Of a DNA stretch of 64,000 nucleotides, positions 53,904-61,680 are shown one piece after another. The stretch is taken from NCBI RefSeq assembly GCF_964340395.1, contig NC_135564.1:20114107-20178106 (forward strand). Direction: 5' to 3'. How positions within the stretch are numbered: the stretch's first letter is position 1; every line of letters starts with the position of its first letter. A program made the translations under genes and the position numbers. The notes under the pieces were generated by a model. The model searched no databases. It saw only the letters and a program-made list of their open reading frames with translations, and was not told the origin of the DNA. Source of the stretch: Glandiceps talaboti (taxonomy: Eukaryota > Hemichordata > Enteropneusta > Spengelidae).

Positions 53904-55819
53904 GTGTGTGTGTGTGTGTGCGTGTGTGTGCGTGCGTGCATGTGTGCATGTGTGTGTGTGTGTGTGTGTGTAAACTCTGTATATGTATGTCCCTCTCTCT
54001 TCAAAGACTTGGATTCTGCGATAGTATTTCATTTCATGCTAAAGGTTCAAGCAGAACATAGAAGGTAGACTCATTCTTACACATGTAAATAGTAAAGCAT
54101 ACATGTGTATGGTTCAGTAGAAGTTAAGATGTCAACCAAGTAATCAAATGATCATTAATTTCCTGACACACATATGTGATATTGCAGGTACCAAGAATTA
54201 ATACTGTATTAGAACAGCAGAGTGATTATACGAAGTTTGTGTTCATTTTGAATGGTGCCATAGCCGTATAGACATCGAGAAAGAGTAATTTGCTCTGCAC
54301 ATCTGTTTTACCTGTAATGGTACTCCAGTCATAGTTGCAATAAATCGCCACTTCCAACGTGTGAAGTTTTGTGCATAATAATTAAGATGCATTTGCAAGG
54401 AATATATTTCATGCCATTGTGAAAATGTTTTCATTTTTTTCACACCCAGTTGAAGATCCTTCAGATGACTTCATACGGTTAAGAGACTTTGTAGATTGCA
54501 AGGCTTGTTTACATTTGTCATCGTTTGCACCAGAACATTTAAATCAAGGATTCAGTGATGAAATGGTGACAGAGGCACAAGAAAAACTGAAAATTAATAA
54601 GGTATGGACTTTCACTGTCCCAAAGTCTATTATGAGGTTAATACCCCATATCTCTTAATTTATTACTGTGCATGACATTTCTGTATAGTGACGAGTGTCA
54701 CTATGACTAAATGGTGATATGAATGAACGAAGAGGAGATATCAAGTAATAACCGATATATATATATGCAATACATATATTATCATAATGTTACTTGAACC
54801 TTTCACGCCAAATGTACAAACATGTGCAATGACATCATAAATATGCAAATTGTGTTAGTTTAACCTTTGACACTTAGTGGAGACAATTTTAGGATGAAAA
54901 ATATGCAAATTATGTTAGTTTAACCTTTGACACTTAGTGGAGACAATTTTAGGATGAAAAATATGCAAATTATGTTAGTTTAACCTTTGACATTTAGTGG
55001 AGACAATTTTAGGATGAAAAATATGCAAATTATGTTAGTTTAACCTTTGACACTGGATTGACACTTGTTACATCATTGACACTGGACATGTGCATAATAA
55101 TAACAACAAACAAATCAAACACATACATTATTATTGAGTATTTTCAGATGATAGCTTTAACTGGCTGGTATTTTATCCTTTACAGAAACAAGCAAGGAGA
55201 ATTTATGAAATTCTGAGATTACGAGTTACAGATGAAAGCAATGCAGAACAGTTTCGACAGTACCGATTGGACGTCAAGAAAAGGTTGAATATTCCGTATC
55301 AGGTAAGAACTTTTAGACTAAAAATTGCAATTAAATAAGTAAATGATAAATTTGCCTTTTATTGGATAAAAACCCAATTGTGATGTAAAATTTATATTGA
55401 CAGAAATGTCTTGGTTAGGGGTAGAAGTAATCCTGCTTTGAAAGTGTGTAGTGGGGGGGGGGTCATTGTGTTTTGGATTGTGACAAATTAGATTATATAT
55501 ATCAAAAATATACTTTTAGAAAATAAACTTATTTCAATAGAATAAAACAAATAATAACTTTATAAGAATATGCCTTTCATTACATGGTAGCTGTGCAAAG
55601 AATGTTGGTCAGTGCAATAAATGAAGGTTATCATTTGTATTTATTTTACAGAAAGAAAAGGCAGATTTAGAAAAGATGCGCAAAGTGTTGAAACCTGAGG
55701 AGTTAGCTGCTGCCATGGCTGGTCAGAGTTTACAAGAAAGACATCAAAACTTAGAAAAAATGTTCCAAGAACTTGTAGAAGATTACCGGAAGATTGTAGA
55801 GAGATTGGCAACAGTGTAG
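35391..55819 (+). CDS. HAT1: Histone acetyltransferase type B catalytic subunit, 10 coding exons
   Basis: HAT1 acetylates newly made histone H4 (K5 and K12) before chromatin assembly, usually with the RbAp46/48 chaperone, using acetyl-CoA. Ten exons join in frame to 407 residues (human 419). The N-terminal domain includes FTHQIFG and [12 protein letters not shown]. The catalytic core contains [25 protein letters not shown] and the acetyl-CoA binding motif Q236-R-Q-G-L-G-A242. V263-E-D-P matches AEDP of human HAT1, which carries the proposed general base. The C-terminal helices include [15 protein letters not shown] and [15 protein letters not shown]. Human DVDDERW is DVDDDRW here, a conservative change. 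Exons: 35391-35397, 36118-36189, 36425-36500, 37253-37376, 48864-49159, 52073-52177, 53709-53815, 54450-54601, 55186-55302 and 55652-55819. An in-frame TAA lies 12 bases before the ATG. Intron 4 is swollen to 11.5 kb by transposons. Confidence 0.97.
36118..36189 (+). CDS. HAT1: HAT1 exon 2
   Basis: Encodes residues 3-26. [17 protein letters not shown] corresponds to YKCNTNTAIELKLV of human HAT1. Acceptor atttcag, donor gtaagg. Confidence 0.9.
36425..36500 (+). CDS. HAT1: HAT1 exon 3
   Basis: Encodes residues 27-51. [12 protein letters not shown] corresponds to FFPEYTHQLFGD. Acceptor tttttttag, donor gtaagt. Confidence 0.95.
36671..36995. repeat. Foldback element in HAT1 intron 3
   Basis: Arms of about 145 bp, including AATACAGAGCAGA and GTGTCTATCTCAACATGAAA class sequence in inverted order, around an AT-rich loop near 36835. 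Confidence 0.75.
37253..37376 (+). CDS. HAT1: HAT1 exon 4
   Basis: Encodes residues 52-93. It contains [17 protein letters not shown], the counterpart of FGYKGLKILLYYIAGSL. Phase 0 donor CAG|gtaaga. It precedes the 11.5-kb transposon-laden intron 4. Confidence 0.97.
37714..38722. mobile_element. PIF/Harbinger-like element, 1.0 kb, TTA target duplication
   Basis: The ends GGCC plus an A-run and CTGGTTCTGGTCAG are inverted at the other side (about 34 bp), flanked by TTA at 37711-37713 and 38723-38725. The interior is richer in CpG than its surroundings. A short minus-strand frame (about 38053-38240) encodes a basic peptide with [20 protein letters not shown], which I cannot assign firmly. An inner hairpin lies at about 38163-38230. 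Confidence 0.75.
38935..39032 (+). repeat. 71-bp tandem repeat, left part, split by the TTAA element
   Basis: One full unit (38935-39005) and the first part of the next, up to the insertion at TTAA. The unit starts GTAGTGTTCAAAAACTAAAC. Confidence 0.88.
39033..39065 (+). repeat. Left terminal inverted repeat of the TTAA element
   Basis: 33 bases ending in a seven-T run, identical to the reverse complement of the right end. Confidence 0.93.
39417..39455 (+). CDS. Candidate first exon of a plus-strand gene in the TTAA element
   Basis: ATG and 13 codons, [13 protein letters not shown], followed by a perfect gtaagt donor, 384 bp from the left end of the element. It mirrors the minus-strand gene at the other end. 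I could not link it in phase to the fragments downstream, so the gene may be decayed or lack an exon I cannot see. Confidence 0.35.
39546..39714. mobile_element. Related 169-bp MITE inside the TTAA element
   Basis: TAGCTGCAATAATTGCAGCG at the left end and its inverse at the right; it shares ends and arm sequence with the element at 22836. No clean target duplication. Confidence 0.65.
40575..40928 (+). pseudogene. Coding-like fragment in the TTAA element, one internal stop
   Basis: One frame reads [20 protein letters not shown] and on, meets a TGA at about 40682, then stays open as [19 protein letters not shown] through [14 protein letters not shown] to a TAA. The composition looks like protein. 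It may be a broken exon of the plus-strand transposon gene. The family is unknown. Confidence 0.3.
41532..42247 (+). CDS. Two further candidate plus-strand exons in the TTAA element
   Basis: An exon at 41532-41640 (acceptor ttccccag; [18 protein letters not shown] and on to YYKHVSK; donor gtaaac) joins in phase to 42213-42247 (acceptor tttcaccag; [12 protein letters not shown], then TGA). This is supported only by splice signals and phase. Confidence 0.25.
42752..42893 (-). CDS. Transposon-borne gene exon 6 (stop)
   Basis: 142 bases, acceptor aagactag; encodes [19 protein letters not shown], then a basic tail ending in TAA. Confidence 0.45.
42752..47000 (-). CDS. Unrecognised six-exon gene inside the TTAA element (166 residues)
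   Basis: I do not recognise this protein. Six exons with GT-AG borders join in frame, total 501 bases: 46860-47000, 45366-45388, 45233-45255, 44966-45019, 44503-44620 and 42752-42893. The first, [20 protein letters not shown] and on, is strongly basic and contains [20 protein letters not shown]. The fifth is helical ([18 protein letters not shown], then [15 protein letters not shown]) and could form a coiled coil. The last is basic and disordered ([20 protein letters not shown]) and ends TINIPIT before TAA. Exons 2 and 3 are each only 23 bp. The start codon is 351 bp from the right end of the transposon, so the promoter is probably the element's own. It may be a transposon accessory protein, a captured host gene or a false chain. 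Exon 1 is the best supported by its donor; the rest depends on phase consistency. Confidence 0.5.
42990..44250. repeat. TACATA-rich low-complexity tract inside the TTAA element
   Basis: Long runs of TACATACAT and ATATATAT type sequence, interrupted by one dispersed repeat at 43448-43614. The open frames here (many Tyr, Ile, His, Cys) are artefacts of composition. Confidence 0.85.
43448..43614 (-). repeat. Dispersed CAGTGTTTTTGC repeat, inverted copy inside the TTAA element
   Basis: Reads ACCTACTTACCGCCCTGAGC then AAAAACACT at the right end, the reverse complement of the 25299 copy. It shows that the TTAA element has itself been a target. Confidence 0.6.
44503..44620 (-). CDS. Transposon-borne gene exon 5 (helical)
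   Basis: 118 bases encoding an amphipathic helical stretch, donor gtaata. A different acceptor two bases downstream would open another frame that reads Gly/Glu-rich sequence to a TGA; the chosen frame joins to exon 6. Confidence 0.45.
44966..45019 (-). CDS. Transposon-borne gene exon 4
   Basis: 54 bases, acceptor aaaatag, donor gtaaag; encodes [18 protein letters not shown] in phase. Confidence 0.45.
45233..45255 (-). CDS. Transposon-borne gene microexon 3, inside a hairpin
   Basis: 23 bases, acceptor acttgcag, donor gtaagg; adds GPSLVFST in phase. The exon forms one arm of an inverted repeat at 45233-45295, so it could instead be a chance feature of that hairpin. Confidence 0.35.
45233..45295. 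repeat. 63-bp hairpin in the TTAA element
   Basis: Arms of 25 bp (45233-45257 and 45271-45295) pair with three mismatches around a 13-base loop. The size suits a microRNA precursor or a small remnant inverted repeat. It overlaps the putative microexon 3. Confidence 0.7.
45366..45388 (-). CDS. Transposon-borne gene microexon 2
   Basis: 23 bases, acceptor tatgctcag, donor gtaaga; adds NFHLNLF in phase. Confidence 0.4.
45870..46428. mobile_element. hAT-like foldback element, copy 2, with 8-bp target duplication
   Basis: The ends CACAGGCATTTGTTTCCC and the matching right arm enclose 559 bp. TGCCTGCC flanks both sides (45862-45869 and 46429-46436). An 8-bp duplication with CA...TG ends fits hAT. 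It lies in intron 1 of the transposon-borne gene, so it landed in the TTAA element later. Confidence 0.8.
46860..47000 (-). CDS. Transposon-borne gene exon 1
   Basis: 47 codons from ATG to a strong CAG|gtaagt donor, phase 0. Basic, with a GEKHRW motif. GCATGCGCA (an NRF1-like site) lies about 90 bp upstream. Confidence 0.6.
47319..47351 (-). repeat. Right terminal inverted repeat of the TTAA element
   Basis: Starts with a seven-A run and ends in ATACCT next to the TTAA target duplication. Confidence 0.93.
47352..47467 (+). repeat. 71-bp tandem repeat, right part, split by the TTAA element
   Basis: Resumes the unit exactly where 39032 stops, then holds another copy (47399-47467) with small changes. 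Confidence 0.88.
47759..48118 (-). CDS. Open frame of 119 codons, unrecognised, possibly transposase-derived
   Basis: An uninterrupted minus-strand frame in HAT1 intron 4, just outside the TTAA element. It contains [17 protein letters not shown], loosely like the segment before the dimerisation region in hAT-type proteins. No clear start context, splice context or partner exons. Possibly spurious. Confidence 0.2.
   Translation of the reverse strand: MGERSRSNRDHNIRIHRAPYIDDVTCGTWTSDMGICYLSISVLNFQKNFLTNYGTRKTVVPSARLLSRSESFESRDIISCYNFYNHITVDIANRFRDCQQPDLPIDELGIHSLVLLRCF
48864..49159 (+). CDS. HAT1: HAT1 exon 5
   Basis: Encodes residues 94-191. It starts ADDVSRMI (human ADDVEGKI) and contains [18 protein letters not shown] and IDVDDDRW of the catalytic core. 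It is the largest exon, perhaps a fusion of exons that are separate in vertebrates. Confidence 0.98.
49253..51121. repeat. 38/36-bp minisatellite, about 50 copies, HAT1 intron 5
   Basis: Unit TGTGAACATGAGTCAATATT continuing GGTGTCAAGAGAACACAC, with a 36-bp form lacking TG and GG/TT and CAC/TAC variants. It starts less than 100 bp after exon 5. Confidence 0.98.
51154..51612. repeat. 45-bp minisatellite, about 10 copies, HAT1 intron 5
   Basis: Unit TGCATTGTAGGTTACTGTTC continuing to GATGAATAACAG. Because 45 is divisible by three, it produces a 170-codon open frame on the minus strand, which I do not regard as a gene. Confidence 0.97.
52073..52177 (+). CDS. HAT1: HAT1 exon 6
   Basis: Encodes residues 192-226. 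It contains [19 protein letters not shown], matching GYMTVYNYYVYPDKTRPRV. Donor gtaagt. Confidence 0.98.
52178..53708. other. HAT1 intron 6
   Basis: AT-rich; nothing recognised beyond short duplications near 52560-52650. Confidence 0.5.
53709..53815 (+). CDS. HAT1: HAT1 exon 7 (acetyl-CoA motif)
   Basis: Encodes residues 227-262. [20 protein letters not shown] is the GNAT-type Q/R-x-x-G-x-G/A acetyl-CoA binding motif. It is followed by a donor gtaaca that runs into a GT microsatellite. Confidence 0.98.
53840..53972. repeat. GT microsatellite, HAT1 intron 7
   Basis: An almost pure (GT)n run with a few GC interruptions, about 25 bp after exon 7. Confidence 0.98.
54450..54601 (+). CDS. HAT1: HAT1 exon 8
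   Basis: Encodes residues 263-313. It contains VEDPS with the conserved acidic pair, then [10 protein letters not shown] and [20 protein letters not shown]. Confidence 0.98.
54841..55056. repeat. 60-bp tandem repeat, 3.6 copies, HAT1 intron 8
   Basis: Units ATATGCAAATTATGTTAGTT continuing to GGATGAAAA, nearly identical. Each carries ATGCAAAT, an octamer motif. Confidence 0.96.
55186..55302 (+). CDS. HAT1: HAT1 exon 9
   Basis: Encodes residues 314-352. [16 protein letters not shown] and [10 protein letters not shown] match the human KQHARRVYEILRLLVTD and SYRLDIKRRL. Phase 0 at both ends. Confidence 0.98.
55652..55819 (+). CDS. HAT1: HAT1 exon 10 (stop)
   Basis: Encodes residues 353-407 and a [19 protein letters not shown] and [16 protein letters not shown] match the vertebrate C-terminus. 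Confidence 0.98.
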   Translation, partial: KEKADLEKMRKVLKPEELAAAMAGQSLQERHQNLEKMFQELVEDYRKIVERLATV

Positions 55820-56090
55820 TTGAACTGTTACTGCAGTATTTATATGTCCTGTCTATACACTACTGTACTCCCACCTCTAAGAGAGCTGTACTCCCTAGAT
55901 TATAATGGTAGAGTCTTGATGAATTTGCATAATATACCTTTATCTTCCTTTTCCCCCTGTGAGACCAAGTCTCCTATAATTGAATGGGAGACTGAATTTG
56001 TATAACAAAAGTTTATATTGGCATACATAAATTATTTTTCTTTCAATATTTCATAGGATTGAATAAAGTATATAATAAATAGTCAGGGGA
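55820..56090 (+). promoter_or_regulatory. HAT1 3' UTR with polyadenylation signals
   Basis: AATAAA occurs at 56062-56067 and 56074-56079, about 245 bp after the stop codon. A longer transcript running toward the 61-bp repeat array cannot be excluded. Confidence 0.6.
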
Positions 56091-56742
56091 AACCACACTA
56101 GGAAAAAGAATCTATCTTCTACATAGGAGGGCCTGAAATATGGCAAGTTCATTTTTTTTTTACACCTTACATTTTATACTGATCTCTGTTTTCTTTTGAC
56201 ATACAGACTGAGATACTTCACAGGCAACACTGTACGTTTTGGAGTGAGTTATGACAACAGAAATAAGAACTGTACAAAATCTAGACTATTTGCCCATTGT
56301 GGGACATAGGTTTTCTTTATTAACTTCCAAATGGCATTGCCTGGAGGCAGGCAGAGTGGAATGACCTATGTTTGTACATATGTGTGTCTGTGTAGGGGGG
56401 GGGGGGGCTGGGGCTGTATCTTTACATATTGAATATTTGTTTAAACCACCGTAGCCAGAGTTAGGGTCTTCAATATTGTAAATCTATTTATACTTAAGAT
56501 CTGTGGTACATTTTGTATAACTAACATATATACATACTTCTACTTCATGTTGTAATGTTACACAGATATCCACTCTTCAACCTGTTTGTATCAGATAGTG
56601 TTATAAAAGGGCATTGTCGTACATCAGGTATTGCTTATATTGGAATGTGTCTAATATTCATTTCACATGTAAAATATCCTGTACTGTATTAAAAGTATGG
56701 CTACCAGAACAGGATGTATAGTTTAAATGTACACTACCCTGT

Positions 56743-59341
56743 ACTGGGTGTGATTACATAGCGTTACAGAAACCAAGTCATTAAAGCCTGACATCCTATA
56801 TATACAGGGTGTGATTACATAGCGTTACAGAAACCAAGTCATTAAAGCCTGACACCCTATATATACAGGGTGTGATTACATAGCGTTACAGAAACCAAGT
56901 CATTAAAGCCTGACACCCTATATATACAGGGTGTGATTACATAGCGTTACAGAAACCAAGTCATTAAAGCCTGACACCCTATATATACAGGGTGTGATTA
57001 CATAGCGTTACAGAAACCAAGTCATTAAAGCCTGACACCCTATATATACAGGGTGTGATTACATAGCGTTACAGAAACCAAGTCATTAAAGCCTGACACC
57101 CTATATATACAGGGTGTGATTACATAGCGTTACAGAAACCAAGTCATTAAAGCCTGACACCCTATATATACTGGGTGTGATTACATAGCCTTACAGAAAC
57201 CAAGTCATTAAAGCCTGACATCCTATATATTTAGGGTGTGATTACATAGCGTTACAGAAACCAAGTCATTAAAGCCTGACACCCTATATATACAGGGTGT
57301 GATTACATAGCGTTACAGAAACCAAGTCATTAAAGCCTGACACCCTATATATACAGGGTGTGATTACATAGAGTTACAGAAACCAAGTCATTAAAGCCTG
57401 ACACCCTATATATACTGGGTGTGATTACATAGCGTTACAGAAACCAAGTCATTAAAGCCTGACACCCTATATATACAGGATGTGATTACATAGAGTTACA
57501 GAAACCAAGTCATTAAAGCCTGATACCCTATATATACAGGGTGTGATTACATAGCGTTACAGAAACCAAGCCATTAAAGCCTGACACCCTATATATACAG
57601 GGTGTGATTACATAGCGTTACAGAAACCAAGTCATTAAAGCCTGACACCCTATATATACAGGGTGTGATTACATAGAGTTACAGAAACCAAGTCATTAAA
57701 GCCTGACACCCTATATATACAGGGTGTGATTACATAGCGTTACAGAAACCAAGTCATTAAAGCCTGACACCCTATATATACAGGGTGTGATTACATAGCG
57801 TTACAGAAACCAAGTCATTAAAGCCTGACACCCTATATATACAGGGTGTGATTACATAGCGTTACAGAAACCAAGTCATTAAAGCCTGACACCCTATATA
57901 TACAGGGTGTGATTACATAGAGTTACAGAAACCAAGTCATTAAAGCCTGATACCCTATATATACAGGGTGTGATTACATAGAGTTACAGAAAACAAGTCA
58001 TTAAAGCCTGATACCCTATATATACAGGGTGTGATTACATAGAGTTACAGAAACCAAGTCATTAAAGCCTGACACCCTATATATACAGGGTGTGATTACA
58101 TAGAGTTACAGAAACCAAGTCATTAAAGCCTGACACCCTATATATACAGGGTGTGATTACATAGCCTTACAGAAACCAAGTCATTAAAGCCTGACACCCT
58201 ATATATACAGGGTGTGATTACATAGAGTTACAGAAACCAAGTCATTAAAGCCTGACACCCTATATATACAGGGTGTGATTACATAGAGTTACAGAAACCA
58301 AGTCATTAAAGCCTGACACCCTATATATACAGGGTGTGATTACATAGCCTTACAGAAACCAAGTCATTAAAGCCTGACACCCTATATATACAGGGTGTGA
58401 TTACATAGAGTTACAGAAACCAAGTCATTAAAGCCTGACACCCTATATATACAGGGTGTGATTACATAGAGTTACAGAAACCAAGTCATTAAAGCCTGAC
58501 ACCCTATATATAGGGTGTAATTACATAGAGTTACAGAAACCAAGTCATTAAAGCCTGATACCCTGTATATAGGGTGTAATTACATAGCGTTACAGAAACC
58601 AAGTCATTAAAGCCTGACACCCTATATATACAGGGTGTGATTACATAGCGTTACAGAAACCAAGTCATTAAAGCCTGATACCTTATATATAGGGTGTGAT
58701 TACATAGCGTTACAGAAACCAAGTCATTAAAGCCTGACACCCTATATATACAGGGTGTGATTACATAGCGTTACAGAAACCAAGTCATTAAAGCCTGACA
58801 CCCTATATATACAGGGTGTGATTACATAGCGTTACAGAAACCAAGTCATTAAAGCCTGACACCCTATATATACAGGGTGTGATTACATAGCGTTACAGAA
58901 ACCAAGTCATTAAAGCCTGACACCCTATATATACAGGGTGTGATTACATAGCGTTACAGAAACCAAGTCATTAAAGCCTGACACCCTATATATACAGGGT
59001 GTGATTACATAGCGTTACAGAAACCAAGTCATTAAAGCCTGACACCCTATATATACAGGGTGTGATTACATAGCGTTACAGAAACCAAGTCATTAAAGCC
59101 TGACACCCTATATATACAGGGTGTGATTACATAGCGTTACAGAAACCAAGTCATTAAAGCCTGATACCCTATATATACTGGTTGTGATTACATAGAGTTA
59201 CAGAAACCAAGTCATTAAAGCCTGATACCCTATATATACAGGGTGTGATTACATAGAGTTACAGAAACCAAGTCATTAAAGCCTGACACCCTATATATAC
59301 AGGGTGTGATTACATAGAGTTACAGAAACCAAGTCATTAAA
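56743..59341. repeat. 61-bp minisatellite, about 42 copies, downstream of HAT1
   Basis: Unit ACAGGGTGTGATTACATAGC continuing to GCCTGACACCCTATATAT. Across each junction ACACCC and GGGTGT arms face each other around TATATATACA, so every unit can form a small hairpin. A few units are shortened by 2-4 bp. Confidence 0.98.
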
Positions 59342-60711
59342 GGGTTAAGAACGTAAGCATTTATATTTTGTCACTGCCATTGTAATATAAATTCAGGGTG
59401 TTGGTTATTTCTGTTTGTTGACTATAACCAGTCTGAAAACAGCTGTAATCTGAGAGAAGACATTGAACATTGGATAATAAATAAAAATGAAAGTTCTGAA
59501 CTGAACGGCTATGACATTGTTCTTGTGATAGTTGTAATGATTGATTAAAGGGGCACAAGCTGAGTTTATACATATTTTGACATAGTTTTTACTGCATATT
59601 TTTAAGGTACTCACGTTATTGTACTTACTGAAGCATACTTAGCCATCACTTGCAATAGACTAAACCTAAACCTGGTGTTAAGATATAACTTATAAACGAT
59701 CCAATGACGTAATTTATGATACATATAAAAAAAAAATCATAAAATTCCTACTATGCAATCAACTTTTCTTACAATGCCAGAAGACAATTATAATGTTATA
59801 GAAGACATGCATCAACATTAATATTATACTGGAATGTGATTTTATGCAAGTATTTTCACTTGAGTAAAAAAACTTATAAACTTGAGTTTGTGCCACTTTA
59901 CGAAGTAATTTCACGTACATGAACATGCTGAATATCGATGGCTTGTATTTGTTGTTTTGTGTTTTATGCCCTACCAATGTGTGTGGACATACATGTATAG
60001 TTTATGAGTAGCTGTCTAGGGAGATGTTATGTAAGAACTATTTCCCAATATTGAAAGCTGAGTGAAATAGTTTAGTTTCTTCATCACATCACAGCACAAG
60101 GGGAAATAAGACCTCTACTAGTGTCTTAGTAAGGCCAGGCAATAACTGTTTTATAACACATCACCTTTCCACACACATTCTTTTCAAGGACAATTTCAAA
60201 GCAAATCACCGGTAGGACTGCCTGTGCTACATGAATAGTGCCCTGGTAAAAATAGAATAGGAATACATGTAGTGTCCTCTATATATGCAAATCAAGGTCA
60301 CTAATTCAGACCACATGACACGATCTAAGCCAATCACTGAAGGCTGTATGAAAAGAAGTATTCAAAATAATTATACCTAGTATAACAGTCTTCAGTATGA
60401 AGTCTCAAATAGTAAAATATATCATGACCTCAAATTTAACTTCACAATAGCATCAAGAACAGACGTCAGAAATTGTTTATTTGAGGTAGAACAAAGGTCA
60501 TATCTTTGCCCTCCCAGTTAGATTTCTACGTCAAAAGTGCCTGTGTAGTTAGTTTAGTGACCTTTCTCAACAAAATATGCTTTTGTTGATGGCTTTGATC
60601 ATATTTAATACTTTGTGTATATGATAGATTCATGGGTGTGTTATCAAAGTGGAACTTGAGAAAGAACAGAAATGTGATACAGTCAGAGTCAAACTCATGT
60701 CCTCCAACCAC

Positions 60712-60795
60712 AGCCATGGTGAGCTAATATGTCACCACAGCCATGGTGAGCTAATATGTCACCACAGCCATGGTGAGCTAATATGTCACCACAGC
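60712..60795. repeat. 27-bp tandem repeat, three copies
   Basis: CACAGCCATGGTGAGCTAAT continuing ATGTCAC, in the intergenic region before the VWD gene. Confidence 0.93.
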
Positions 60796-60987
60796 ACTGG
60801 TAGCTTTGTCCTGATATACTCTTCCCTTGTGTCATGTGAGAAGACAACTCATTGACTTTAGGATCACTATTGTTCACAGGAACTCTCTGTATTGGTCACT
60901 AGCTTTAAGGCATAAGTAATAATTGATAATACTACATTTTTGAGGACAAAGAAAGATGAATATGGGTGATGGAGACTGAAGAGAGGA

Positions 60988-61102
60988 ACTAGAAAAATTG
61001 GTAGCATTGAAATCCAGAATTAAACCGTAATTATAATTTACCTCTGATGTGAGATATGTGGGTTTCTGGTAGTATTTTAATGTGTTTACAATCATGTTTT
61101 TA
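60988..61102. repeat. Dispersed repeat, copy A (downstream of the VWD gene)
   Basis: Shares about 115 bp with 63210-63330, including GAAAAATTGGTAGCAT, TTTACCTCTGATGTGAGA and TTTCTGGTAGTATTTTAATG, in the same orientation. Confidence 0.8.
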
Positions 61103-61376
61103 CATTACATCAGTTGTAGTGGTGTGACAGCTATATAAATGCTTGATGTCACTCTTGTGAATGTTCATTTGGGGGGGAGGGGGAGGTTTTTTTTTATTTA
61201 AATGAATGATGTTTTTTTGTTGAGCTTAAGCAACATTGTGCGACCGTCCCTTACTTTAATAGCTAAAGTAGTGTAGAGAGGCAAGACTACTTATAGTTTA
61301 CTATACTTTGATGCAGTGAAATGTAACAAGTAATGTTCAGCGAAAGACAGTATTTATGCTTTGATAGTATTAAGTC

Positions 61377-61382
61377 TTTATT
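61377..61382 (-). promoter_or_regulatory. Polyadenylation signal of the VWD gene
   Basis: AATAAA on the minus strand, 203 bp after the putative stop codon. Confidence 0.45.
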
Positions 61383-61584
61383 TTATGATATATTCCTGTC
61401 TTAGATATCACAAGTACATATAATGACAAATTGAAAATGAACCACCAACAAAATGAGAACCGTAAAATACTTCTTAGGTTAAAACAAAAATAATATATCC
61501 CCAAATAAATATGTATAGTAATGCTGATTTACAGGTACACAGGTAATCCATTGAACTATCTTACACCCATCTTGTGAATCATGT

Positions 61585-61680
61585 TCAAATATTGCTCTCA
61601 AGAAGATTAAGTATATTATTCAGCCAGGACAAGTCTCCATCTTCATTTGGTGTCAGATGTCTTCTTTGTTTCAGCACACA
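61585..61680 (-). CDS. Putative last exon of the VWD gene
   Basis: Phase 0 acceptor tttctag, 31 codons (CVLKQRRHLTPNEDGD and on) and a TGA. An AATAAA lies about 200 bp downstream at 61377-61382. Confidence 0.6.
   Translation of the reverse strand, partial: CVLKQRRHLTPNEDGDLSWLNNILNLLESNI

Larger units (their letters stand above)
59342..61376. other. Intergenic region between HAT1 and the VWD gene
   Basis: Contains the 27-bp repeat and dispersed repeat copy A. The minus-strand frames here are short and do not look like known proteins. Confidence 0.5.

Noticed and set aside
53656-54068. Cys-Val and His-Thr repeat open frames
   Set aside because: A GT microsatellite read in different frames.
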